DNA of 12,947 nucleotides from GWE2-40-63 sp050251815. GTDB lineage: Bacteria > Bacteroidota > Bacteroidia > Bacteroidales > SZUA-534. A program made the translations under genes and the position numbers. Each line of letters starts with the position of its first letter. The stretch's first letter is position 1. The stretch spans positions 1 to 12,947 of the forward strand of contig JBFWMB010000104.1 in the NCBI GenBank assembly GCA_050251815.1, given 5' to 3'. A model generated the notes under the pieces. That model ran no database searches. It saw only the letters and a program-made list of their open reading frames with translations, and was not told where the DNA came from. Below are positions 5,637 through 12,947 of this stretch, one piece after another.

Positions 5637-7832
5637 ATGAAAAAATTCACCTTCCTGCTTTTAGCTGCCCTGGTAAGTTTAAACTTATGGGCTCAGGACA
5701 CCCAGAAAAGAAAAATTACTATTGGCGATTTGTACAAAACTTATTCGTTTTATCCCAAATCGGTACGCGGCATAAACTCGATGAACGATGGGCTCCATTA
5801 TACCGCCTTATCGGGCGATACCGCAATAATTAAATACAGCTATAAAACCGGCGATGCCATTTCGGTAATTGTTACCAGCTCCGAATTAGGAAACAATGCG
5901 ATTAAAAGCATCCGTAACTATGCGTTTAACAACGATGAGTCGAAACTTATTTTTTACGTCAACCGGAACGATATTTACAGGCGCTCATTTACGGCCGACT
6001 ACTTTGTTTGGGATATAAAAACGAAAAAACTCTATCCGGTTTCAAAGCAGGGTTCCCAGCGACTGGCTACCCTCTCGCCCGATGGAACCAAAGTGGCCTT
6101 TGTAAGAGATAACAACCTTTTTATTACCGAACTGTCCAGCGGTGATGAAATACAAATTACCCACGACGGGGAATTCAACCGAATTATAAACGGAGCTCCC
6201 GACTGGGTTTACGAGGAAGAATTTGAATACAACCAGGCTTTCGACTGGTCGCCCGACGGAGCCTATCTTGCTTATTGCAAATTCGACGAGAGCAAGGTTC
6301 CTGTTTTTAATATGACTGTTTACGCCGGACTTGCCCCGCGAATTACTGCCAACGAACTCTATCCGCAGAACTATGCATTCAAATATCCCAAAGCCGGCGA
6401 CGACAATTCTGTGGTTTCTGTTCATTCGTACCAGCTTGCCGAAAAAAAAACAGTAAAAGTTGATGTGGGTAGTGAAACTGATCAATACATTCCCCGTTTA
6501 AAATGGTCGCCCAAAGGAAAAATGGTGATTTACCGTTTGAACCGGCTTCAGAATAAACTTGAATTTTTGTATGCCGATGCGGCTACCGGATCTTCTGAGG
6601 TATTTTATACCGAAGAAAACAAACATTATATTGATGAAACGTATTTCGACAACCTGACTTTTTTAAATCAGGGCAAACAATTCATCTATACCAGCGAACG
6701 CGATGGTTATGTGCATCTTTACCTACACGATGCCCAGGGAAAGCTAATCAATCAGATTACCAGCGGAGACTTCGACGTAACCGAATACCTGGGTTTTGAT
6801 GCCAAACGGAAGCTGATTTATTACCAAAGTGCTGAACGTTCCCCTTTGCAACGCGATATTTACGTGATAAAAACCGATGGATCCGGTAAAAAGCAACTCA
6901 GTTCACAGGCGGGCACAAACCAGGCAGTTTTTAGCAAAGGATTTAATTATTACATCAATTACTTCTCCAATGTCAACACCCCCACGGTAGTTACGCTAAA
7001 TCAGGCAAACGGGAAACAACGTAGGGTTTTGGAAGCAAACGACGAACTAAAAGTCAAACTGGAAACCGTGGAATTCAGTCCCAAAGAATTTTTCAGCTTT
7101 ACCAGCGACGAAGGCATTACCCTAAATGGCTGGATGGTGAAGCCCGCCAATTTCGATCCGAATAAAAAATATCCGGTACTGATGACACAATACAGTGGAC
7201 CCAATTCGCAACAGGTACTCGATAATTTTGGTATTGGCTGGGAACAGGTTTTGGCCGGCGAAGGATTTGTGGTGGCCTGTGTCGATGGTCGCGGTACCGG
7301 TGCCCGTGGCGAAGAATTCCGTAAGGTAACCTACCTGCAATTGGGCAAATACGAAACCATCGATCAGATTGCTACGGCAAAATACCTGGGCAGCCTTCCC
7401 TTTGTAGCAGCCGACCGTATTGGAATTTGGGGATGGAGCTATGGTGGTTTTATGGCCTTAAACTGCCTGACACAGGGTGCCGACTATTTTAAGGCAGGTA
7501 TTGCTGTTGCTCCGGTAACCAACTGGCGGTATTACGACAATATTTACACCGAACGTTTTATGCGCACGCCCCAGGAGAATCCCGAAGGATACGACAAGAA
7601 CTCACCCATTCATCATGTGGACCAGTTTAAAGGCAAACTGTTGCTGGTTCACGGTACCGCCGACGATAACGTGCACCTTCAAAACTCGCTGGAGTTCTCC
7701 GAAGCAATGGTACAAGCCAACAAACAGTTCGAAATGTTTTATTATACCAACCGCAATCATGGGATTTACGGTGGAAACACCCGCTACCATCTGTACAACA
7801 AGATGCTGTTGTTTTTAAAGGATAATTTGTAA
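5637..7832 (+). CDS. Dipeptidyl peptidase IV (S9B family serine peptidase), exported
   Basis: The enzyme cuts Xaa-Pro or Xaa-Ala dipeptides from peptide N-termini. Residues 1-19 (MKKFTFLLLAALVSLNLWA, before QDTQ) form a signal peptide, so it acts in the periplasm or outside the cell. The beta-propeller domain (about 30-470) contains DWVYEEEF at 189-196; E194 and E195 match the Glu pair that holds the substrate amino terminus in DPP IV. The C-terminal alpha/beta-hydrolase domain (about 480-731) has the triad Ser601 (GWSYGG), Asp676 (HGTADDNVH) and His708 (NRNHGIYGG). The 731-residue length fits bacterial DPP IV such as that of Porphyromonas gingivalis. The combination of the Glu pair with GWSYGG favours DPP IV over prolyl oligopeptidase or oligopeptidase B. 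The frame is intact. The next gene starts 22 bp downstream on the same strand, so read-through is likely, though a functional link is not evident. Confidence 0.96.
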   Translation: MKKFTFLLLAALVSLNLWAQDTQKRKITIGDLYKTYSFYPKSVRGINSMNDGLHYTALSGDTAIIKYSYKTGDAISVIVTSSELGNNAIKSIRNYAFNNDESKLIFYVNRNDIYRRSFTADYFVWDIKTKKLYPVSKQGSQRLATLSPDGTKVAFVRDNNLFITELSSGDEIQITHDGEFNRIINGAPDWVYEEEFEYNQAFDWSPDGAYLAYCKFDESKVPVFNMTVYAGLAPRITANELYPQNYAFKYPKAGDDNSVVSVHSYQLAEKKTVKVDVGSETDQYIPRLKWSPKGKMVIYRLNRLQNKLEFLYADAATGSSEVFYTEENKHYIDETYFDNLTFLNQGKQFIYTSERDGYVHLYLHDAQGKLINQITSGDFDVTEYLGFDAKRKLIYYQSAERSPLQRDIYVIKTDGSGKKQLSSQAGTNQAVFSKGFNYYINYFSNVNTPTVVTLNQANGKQRRVLEANDELKVKLETVEFSPKEFFSFTSDEGITLNGWMVKPANFDPNKKYPVLMTQYSGPNSQQVLDNFGIGWEQVLAGEGFVVACVDGRGTGARGEEFRKVTYLQLGKYETIDQIATAKYLGSLPFVAADRIGIWGWSYGGFMALNCLTQGADYFKAGIAVAPVTNWRYYDNIYTERFMRTPQENPEGYDKNSPIHHVDQFKGKLLLVHGTADDNVHLQNSLEFSEAMVQANKQFEMFYYTNRNHGIYGGNTRYHLYNKMLLFLKDNL

Positions 7833-7854
7833 TAATAAAATCTTACTCCATGCG

Positions 7855-9759
7855 ATGTTAAATAAAACATTCATTCCTATTTTGATTATATTACTAACTG
7901 CAAGTGCTTTGCGGTTTTATAAATTTCAGGATCAACCCTTTACACACGATGAGTTTAGCACCCTTTTTCGCCTCGAATACAACAGCTTAAAAGACGTCAT
8001 CCAGATAGGAATGCGTGAATTGGATAACCATCCGATTGGGACTCAGGTATTTTATTACTATTATACCAAATTAGTAGGAACAGGTGAAATGGCTGTCAAA
8101 TTACCCATAGTTTTAATGGGAATCCTTGCGGTATATTTTGTTTATCTGTTAGGAAGGCGCTGGTTTAATAATACTGCTGGATTATATGCTGCATCGTTTA
8201 TGGCGGTATTGCAATATGCTGTAGTTCAAAGTCAAATTGCCCGAATGTACGGATTTGGTATATTGTTCGTTCTTTTAATGGCTTATTATTGGGATTTACT
8301 GATACACAAAAAATTTGCCCTGAAAAATGCGATTGGGTATGTGCTTACCGCAAGCCTTTGCGCTTACAACCATTATTTCAGCTTACTTTTTGTGGCTATT
8401 GTGTGGATTACCGGAGTATTTATCCGAAAGGAAATAGGCGTTAAGAACTATTTTTTACTGGGCTTGCTTATTTTTTTACTCTTTGTTCCGCATCTCGGAA
8501 TTTTCTTTTACCAACTCTCGAAAGGTGGTATCGAAGGATGGTTGGGTAAATTTGAATTCACTTACTTTTTCTTCTACCTTTCTTATGTTTATCACCACTC
8601 GTGGGTTGTAGCATTGGCGGCAATCTTACCTATACTTTTACTATTTACAAAAAAAATTGAACATCCTGTTTACCGAAAATTGGTTTTGATATGGTTCTTA
8701 CTACCCATGTTAATTGGTTTTACCTATTCGTATTTTCGAAACAATGTAATTCACGAACGGGTACTTTACTTTTCATTTCCTTTTTTACTACTCTTTTTAG
8801 CTTCGTTTATAAAACGAGTATCCTTAAAAAAAGAATTCATTATTGTTCTTTCCATCCTCTCCATAGGAACTTCATCGCTGTTTTTGGAGCGACACCACTA
8901 CCAACTTTTTACAAACAATCGCTATAAACTGGTAGCTGAATCATTAGCCCTTTGGAGCCGAGATATTAATCCCGAGGATCTATTAATTGTTAAATTCACC
9001 CACAAGAAAATCGATGAATATTATGTAAATAAATACCATCAAACCAAACCTGAAATTCTTTATGGTGAAGCGCTCCCAGAAATAAAAGATTTTATAAAAC
9101 TTTTGGAAAACACCCATAAGGAATTCCTGTATTTTGGCAGGGCCACACTCGATAACCCGACCTATTTACAGATTGCATTAAAGTATTTTCCAAAAATGCT
9201 AAAAAAGAATTATACTGTAGCTGGTGAAGCTTACCTGTTACAGCGCAATGATAAACCATTTAAATGGCCTTGTCTGTATCAAAATTATGAAGTATATCTG
9301 GAGCCAGACAACACTATTGATAATATCAGTAATCAGGAGTTTATCGGTACAATTGAAGCCTTAACAGATACCCTTATTTTTTCAGATTGTAATATTATTG
9401 AATTGGAAACAACCATTAAGCAACTAGATTCAGTGGGTGGTGCAAAAATTGTTTCTTCAATGGAACATAAGGGTAAAATAATTGATTGGAGAGCTGCTGA
9501 AATTGACGACTTTATTTTGTCCGATACCTGTTTTAATACAGCAATGTTCACAGTTCCAATCCCCGACATCAGGTTAAAAAAGAATACACGAGTTAAATTC
9601 TTTATCTGGAACCCAAATAAAGCTGGTTATCGGGTAAAAAACTTCAGCTTGATTACCCGTCCTGGTAACCCTTACATTTACGGAGGCACGGAGTCCATTC
9701 CCTGGAATACAGAACCATTTTGTATTGAAAAATTAAACACAACCGAGAATATTAATTAA
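7855..9759 (+). CDS. GT-C fold membrane glycosyltransferase (GT39/ArnT/PMT-like) with C-terminal extracytoplasmic domain
   Basis: This 634-residue protein has a polytopic membrane half (about residues 5-345, roughly nine to eleven helices) typical of lipid-phosphate-sugar-using transferases. The first outside loop holds FTHDEFSTL with the acidic pair D32-E33, placed like the catalytic Asp of ArnT and protein mannosyltransferases. It is followed by DNHPIGTQVFYYYYTKL (HP motif) and QSQIARMYGFG near 125-134, both characteristic of the RgtA/PMT_2 group. Residues about 346-634 are soluble and probably periplasmic. The end (VKFFIWNPNKAGYRVKNFSLITRP) looks beta-rich, perhaps a jelly-roll fold, but I do not recognise a named domain. 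The sugar donor and acceptor (lipid, glycan or protein) cannot be told. The gene is visibly more AT-rich than its neighbours, as surface-glycan genes often are. The start is the ATG 22 bp after the DPP IV stop; no Shine-Dalgarno is present. Confidence 0.8.
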   Translation: MLNKTFIPILIILLTASALRFYKFQDQPFTHDEFSTLFRLEYNSLKDVIQIGMRELDNHPIGTQVFYYYYTKLVGTGEMAVKLPIVLMGILAVYFVYLLGRRWFNNTAGLYAASFMAVLQYAVVQSQIARMYGFGILFVLLMAYYWDLLIHKKFALKNAIGYVLTASLCAYNHYFSLLFVAIVWITGVFIRKEIGVKNYFLLGLLIFLLFVPHLGIFFYQLSKGGIEGWLGKFEFTYFFFYLSYVYHHSWVVALAAILPILLLFTKKIEHPVYRKLVLIWFLLPMLIGFTYSYFRNNVIHERVLYFSFPFLLLFLASFIKRVSLKKEFIIVLSILSIGTSSLFLERHHYQLFTNNRYKLVAESLALWSRDINPEDLLIVKFTHKKIDEYYVNKYHQTKPEILYGEALPEIKDFIKLLENTHKEFLYFGRATLDNPTYLQIALKYFPKMLKKNYTVAGEAYLLQRNDKPFKWPCLYQNYEVYLEPDNTIDNISNQEFIGTIEALTDTLIFSDCNIIELETTIKQLDSVGGAKIVSSMEHKGKIIDWRAAEIDDFILSDTCFNTAMFTVPIPDIRLKKNTRVKFFIWNPNKAGYRVKNFSLITRPGNPYIYGGTESIPWNTEPFCIEKLNTTENIN

Positions 9760-9764
9760 TATAA

Positions 9765-9795
9765 TTTATCAGGCACATAAATTTTCTTAAATTCG
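9765..9795 (+). promoter_or_regulatory. Candidate promoter of the pepD-MFS operon
   Basis: TTTA at 9765-9768 and TAAATTCG at 9788-9795 are 19 bp apart. Each is one base off the Bacteroidota consensus TTTG / TAnnTTTG. Transcription would start near 9802, about 32 nt before the pepD ATG. It would separate pepD from the glycosyltransferase gene upstream; no terminator hairpin was seen between them, so read-through is also possible. Confidence 0.35.
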
Positions 9796-9821
9796 GCAAT
9801 TTATGAACCAAAACTAATAAC

Positions 9822-9826
9822 GGAGG
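9822..9826 (+). promoter_or_regulatory. pepD: Strong Shine-Dalgarno (GGAGG) of pepD
   Basis: GGAGG lies 7 nt before the ATG at 9834, the ideal distance. It is the only clear Shine-Dalgarno among the genes in this window, and such sites are uncommon in Bacteroidota. It firmly fixes the pepD start codon and may mark high translation. Confidence 0.7.
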
Positions 9827-9833
9827 ATATATA

Positions 9834-11294
9834 ATGAGTAACGAAATCAGAAACCTTGAACCCCAAGTCGTCTGGGAGTATTTTTACCAACTGACCCAGA
9901 TGCCGCGTCCATCGAAGCACGAAGCCCGCATTCAGGACTTTATGGTTAAGTTTGGAAACGATTTGGGTCTTGAAACCATTAAAGACGAAGTAGGTAACAT
10001 CATAATCCGCAAGCCCGCTACGGCTGGTATGGAAGATCGTAAAGGAGTCGTACTTCAGGGCCACCTCGACATGGTACCTCAGGCCAACAGCGATAAAAAA
10101 CACGACTTTACCACCGACCCCATCGAAGCTTATATTGATGGCGATTGGGTTACTGCCCGTGGCACCACACTGGGAGCCGACAACGGTATGGGTGTAGCCG
10201 CAGCTATGGCTGTGCTTGCCTCTAAAGACATGGCTCACGGACCTGTTGAAGCTTTGTTTACTTCGGACGAAGAAACCGGTATGACTGGCGCCTTTGGTTT
10301 AAAACCCGGCGTATTGAAAGGAGATATTCTGATTAACATGGATTCGGAAGATGAAGGCGAATTATACGTAGGTTGCGCTGGTGGTATTGACGGAACATTT
10401 ACTTTCGATGCCAAATTGAAAGAAGTTCCCAACCATCACGTGGCTTACCGCTTAAGCATTACCGGCTTAAAAGGCGGACACTCGGGAATGGATATTATTC
10501 TGGAACGCGGTAACGCCAACAAAATACTGTTCCGCTTCCTGCATCTGGCTGCCAAACGCTACCAGGCCCGCATTATGGATGTTCTTGGTGGAAGTTTACG
10601 CAACGCCATTCCACGTGAGGCCTTTGCTACGGTTGTTATTCCCGAAGCTAAAGCCAATGAGTTTCTGGCTCACGTAAGCGATTTTGAAGCTGTGGTTAAA
10701 AAAGAACTTGCATCGGCCGATCCCGGACTAAGCATCAAAGCCGAAACCACGGAGCTTCCCGAAAAAGTAATTTCAGACGGAGTACAAAGCCGACTGACCA
10801 AAGCCGTGAACGGTTGTCCCAACGGTGTTATTCGCATGAGCATCGACATGCCCGGTTTGGTTGAAACATCAAGCAATTTAGCTGTGGTTAAACTCGATGG
10901 CGATAAAGTAGTCGTTCAATGTTTATTGCGTTCTTCGGTCGATTCAGCCAAAGACGATTTGGCCACATCCATCGGAAGTGTTTTTCGTTTGGCTGATGCC
11001 GAGGTTGCATTTACCGGAGCCTATCCCGGATGGAAACCCAACATGGAGTCTGAAGTATTAAAACTGATGCAAAATACCTATAAAAATATGTACGGACGAA
11101 TTCCTGAAATTAAAGCCATTCATGCCGGACTGGAATGTGGCTTATTGGGAGGTGTTTATCCAAACTGGGACATGATTTCGTTTGGTCCTACCATTCGTTC
11201 ACCCCATTCGCCCGACGAAAAAGTTCACATTGAAAGCGTTGGAAAATTCTTTAACTGGCTTACAGAAACCTTAAAAAATATACCTAAAAAATAA
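9834..11294 (+). CDS. pepD: Aminoacyl-histidine dipeptidase (Xaa-His dipeptidase, M20 family)
   Basis: This cytoplasmic di-zinc peptidase cleaves carnosine-type and many other dipeptides. The 486-residue length is typical of PepD. The metal-site residues are all present: H77 and D79 in LQGHLDMVPQ, D116 in GADNGMG, E146/E147 in TSDEETGMTGAFG, D170 in INMDSEDEGE, and H458 in IRSPHSPDE. Between them, residues about 190-390 form the lid/dimerisation domain, including the GGHSGMDI motif near 226. A GGAGG ribosome site supports the start. It is followed after 3 nt by an MFS transporter gene, a spacing that implies one transcript. With the exported DPP IV nearby, it fits a route in which dipeptides released outside are taken up and split inside; that link is inference, because DPP IV appears to be in a separate unit. 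Confidence 0.96.
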   Translation: MSNEIRNLEPQVVWEYFYQLTQMPRPSKHEARIQDFMVKFGNDLGLETIKDEVGNIIIRKPATAGMEDRKGVVLQGHLDMVPQANSDKKHDFTTDPIEAYIDGDWVTARGTTLGADNGMGVAAAMAVLASKDMAHGPVEALFTSDEETGMTGAFGLKPGVLKGDILINMDSEDEGELYVGCAGGIDGTFTFDAKLKEVPNHHVAYRLSITGLKGGHSGMDIILERGNANKILFRFLHLAAKRYQARIMDVLGGSLRNAIPREAFATVVIPEAKANEFLAHVSDFEAVVKKELASADPGLSIKAETTELPEKVISDGVQSRLTKAVNGCPNGVIRMSIDMPGLVETSSNLAVVKLDGDKVVVQCLLRSSVDSAKDDLATSIGSVFRLADAEVAFTGAYPGWKPNMESEVLKLMQNTYKNMYGRIPEIKAIHAGLECGLLGGVYPNWDMISFGPTIRSPHSPDEKVHIESVGKFFNWLTETLKNIPKK

Positions 11295-11297
11295 TGT

Positions 11298-12695
11298 ATG
11301 ACTGACACGATTAAAAAAACTCTCAGAGATTCGAAAGTGGCACGTTGGATAGCTTTGCTACTTATCTCATCAACCATGTTCTTTGCCTACTTCTTTGTGG
11401 ATGTGGCAGCCCCTTTACAAAGTATGCTGGAAACTGGTTACAAATGGACACCAGAAGTATTTGGCATGCTGGGTGGTTCAGAATTCTTTCTGAATGTATT
11501 TGCCGGCTTTCTGATTCTTTCCGGTATTATTCTCGATAAAATGGGCATCCGTTTCACCATTATTACTGCCGGCTTAACCATGGTAATTGGTGGAGCACTT
11601 AAGTATTATGCCTTAACCGATGCTTTTGCTTCGTCGGGTATGGCTGTTTGGTTGAGCTCATTTTTTGTAAACATTCCGGCAAGTGCAAAACTGGCCTTTT
11701 TCGGTTTTGCTATTTTTGGCGTTGGAGTTGAGATGGCCGGTATCACCGTTTCAAAAACCATTGTAAAATGGTTCCGCGGTAAAGAAATGGCTTTGGCTAT
11801 GGGTCTTGAAATGGCTTTGGCCCGCTTAGGAGTATTTGCCGTATTCCAATTGAGTCCTGTTTTTGCAGAAAACGGTGGGGTATCGAACTCAGTGTTCTGG
11901 GGATTGGCCTTTTTGTGTATTGGCTTTATCACCTTCTTTATTTATACCTTTATGGACCGTGCCTTGGATAAAGAAGTGGATGCGGATGCATCAAGCGAAC
12001 CCAGTGAGGAATTTAAGGTATCTGACATTCTGGTTATCCTGACTAACCCTGGATTTTTGGCCATTGCCGGATTGTGTGTATTGTTCTATTCTGCCATTTT
12101 CCCCTTCCAGAAGTTTGCCACCGATATGTTGGCCTCAAAACTGGGAGTCGATTTGAAAACTGCTTCGCAATTTGTTTCGTATTTCCCGATTGGTGCCATG
12201 ATATTAACACCGCCCATTGGCTTTTTCCTCGATAAAAAAGGCTGGGGCGCCAGCATGATGATGTACGGAGCCATCTTATTGACGGTTTCTCACCTTATTT
12301 TTGCTTTGGTTCCTGCCGAATCATTTACCGTAGTTGTAGCCATCAGCACCATCGTTATTTTGGGTGTTGCCTTTTCACTGGTTCCTGCTTCTATGTGGCC
12401 TTCGCTGCCAAAAGTAGTTGAAGATCGCTATCTGGGATCGGCTTACGGCTTAACCTTCTGGATTCAAAATATGGGCTTATTGGGTGTTCCGATTTTAATT
12501 GGCTGGGCCCTTTCGGCATCAAATCCGGGAGTATCAGAACAAATTGCCGCCGGTGTTGAAGGAGTTAAGTACAATTACATGGTTCCAGAACTTATTTTTG
12601 CCGGTTTTGGGGTTGCTGCTTTCGCATTGAGCTTTTACCTGAAATATATCGACCGCAAAAAAGGCTACGGTTTGGAACTACCAAACAAAAGCTAA
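11298..12695 (+). CDS. MFS transporter, co-transcribed with pepD
   Basis: This 465-residue inner-membrane carrier has about twelve predicted helices in two six-helix halves. The MFS loop motif between helices 2 and 3 appears as GIILDKMGIRFT, and its second-half counterpart as GFFLDKKGWGAS. A charged cytoplasmic loop (MDRALDKEVDADASSEPSEEFKVSDI, about residues 216-242) joins the halves. The substrate cannot be read from sequence. Close coupling to pepD (3-nt gap) suggests uptake of peptides or amino acids, or export of the products, but this is inference. The start at 11298 is preceded by an overlapping TAATG: an out-of-frame ATG at 11294 would give only a three-codon peptide ending at 11305, so translation may re-initiate from pepD. 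No Shine-Dalgarno is seen. A strong terminator follows 20 bp after the stop codon. Confidence 0.9.
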   Translation: MTDTIKKTLRDSKVARWIALLLISSTMFFAYFFVDVAAPLQSMLETGYKWTPEVFGMLGGSEFFLNVFAGFLILSGIILDKMGIRFTIITAGLTMVIGGALKYYALTDAFASSGMAVWLSSFFVNIPASAKLAFFGFAIFGVGVEMAGITVSKTIVKWFRGKEMALAMGLEMALARLGVFAVFQLSPVFAENGGVSNSVFWGLAFLCIGFITFFIYTFMDRALDKEVDADASSEPSEEFKVSDILVILTNPGFLAIAGLCVLFYSAIFPFQKFATDMLASKLGVDLKTASQFVSYFPIGAMILTPPIGFFLDKKGWGASMMMYGAILLTVSHLIFALVPAESFTVVVAISTIVILGVAFSLVPASMWPSLPKVVEDRYLGSAYGLTFWIQNMGLLGVPILIGWALSASNPGVSEQIAAGVEGVKYNYMVPELIFAGFGVAAFALSFYLKYIDRKKGYGLELPNKS

Positions 12696-12715
12696 CGAAT
12701 TCATAGTTATGTCTG

Positions 12716-12748
12716 AAAAACCGCCTTTAACCTGAGGCGGTTTTTTTT
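12716..12748 (+). terminator. Intrinsic terminator of the pepD-MFS operon
   Basis: CCGCCT (12721-12726) pairs with AGGCGG (12735-12740) around the 8-nt loop TTAACCTG, and five flanking A:T pairs extend the stem. Eight T residues follow the stem at 12741-12748. The A-run on the 5' side means it could also work for transcripts arriving from the right. Confidence 0.92.
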
Positions 12749-12883
12749 AGCCCCGGAATAATACACTTTTTGTTTAAAAAATTAATGTGGGCAATCCATC
12801 TGCTTTAATCAGCAAATAAATTCCTGACTTCTGACACTTTCCTATTTTTAGATGTGACAAATTTTTAATCGCCTGTATATTAG

Positions 12884-12912
12884 TTGTATAATTTTATAAA
12901 AATGTAATTTTA
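12884..12912 (+). promoter_or_regulatory. Weak promoter candidate for a gene beyond the window
   Basis: TTG at 12884-12886 and TAATTTTA at 12905-12912 are 18 bp apart and loosely match the Bacteroidota promoter pattern (one mismatch in each box). Nothing else is recognised in 12749-12947, which is AT-rich and without a supported gene. Confidence 0.2.
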
Positions 12913-12947
12913 CCGCACTAACGCATATTTTTTTGATATGTTATCAG

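Noticed and set aside
6042..6485. 147-residue minus-strand frame inside the DPP IV gene
   Set aside because: It is antisense to a well-supported coding region and lacks recognisable domains.
11294..11305. Three-codon reading frame (M-Y-D) overlapping the pepD stop and MFS start
   Set aside because: Too short to support as a gene; noted only as a possible translational coupling feature.

Overview
The window reads as an ordinary chromosomal stretch of a Bacteroidota genome. A marine or gut member of the Bacteroidales/Marinilabiliales type would fit, but that finer placement is inference. Three things support the phylum. Start codons mostly follow A-rich leaders without a Shine-Dalgarno. Several upstream regions carry the Bacteroidota promoter pattern (TTTG at -33, TAnnTTTG at -7). 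The proteins (a U32/RlhA-like protein, PurA with a Fur-family gene upstream, S9B DPP IV, PepD) look like versions familiar from that phylum. Base composition is moderately AT-rich, and non-coding DNA is much more AT-rich than genes.

Layout from left to right. A short heptanucleotide tandem repeat and a clear promoter precede a U32-family protein gene (212-2188, +). It converges on purA (2294-3562, -). Upstream of purA, and also on the minus strand, lies a Fur-family metalloregulator (3945-4439). The 382-bp gap between the two holds what looks like a relic non-autonomous insertion: about 201 bp, bounded by imperfect 16-bp inverted repeats. Inside it is a second, palindromic repeat of a type dispersed in many environmental bacterial genomes. 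The regulator diverges from a cation diffusion facilitator gene (4605-5231, +) that lacks the usual C-terminal cytoplasmic domain. A gene-free stretch of about 405 bp follows, with a 9-bp inverted repeat just upstream of a possible promoter.

Next come a secreted dipeptidyl peptidase IV (5637-7832, +) and, 22 bp later, a GT-C/GT39-type membrane glycosyltransferase with a large extracytoplasmic C-terminal domain (7855-9759, +). After a 74-bp gap with its own promoter candidate, pepD (9834-11294, +) and an MFS transporter (11298-12695, +) form a tight two-gene operon closed by a strong intrinsic terminator at 12716-12748. The last 199 bp hold no gene, only a possible promoter for a gene beyond the window.

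Functionally the window mixes housekeeping (purine synthesis, probable rRNA or other RNA modification), metal handling (Fur-family regulator beside a metal exporter) and peptide use (periplasmic DPP IV releasing dipeptides, cytoplasmic PepD splitting them, and a co-transcribed MFS carrier that may import them). I found no CRISPR array, rRNA, tRNA, phage or defence cluster, and no clearly new multi-gene system. The points most worth a second look are the nested repeat element between purA and the Fur-family gene, the heptad repeat over the first promoter, the truncated CDF transporter and the pepD-MFS pairing.
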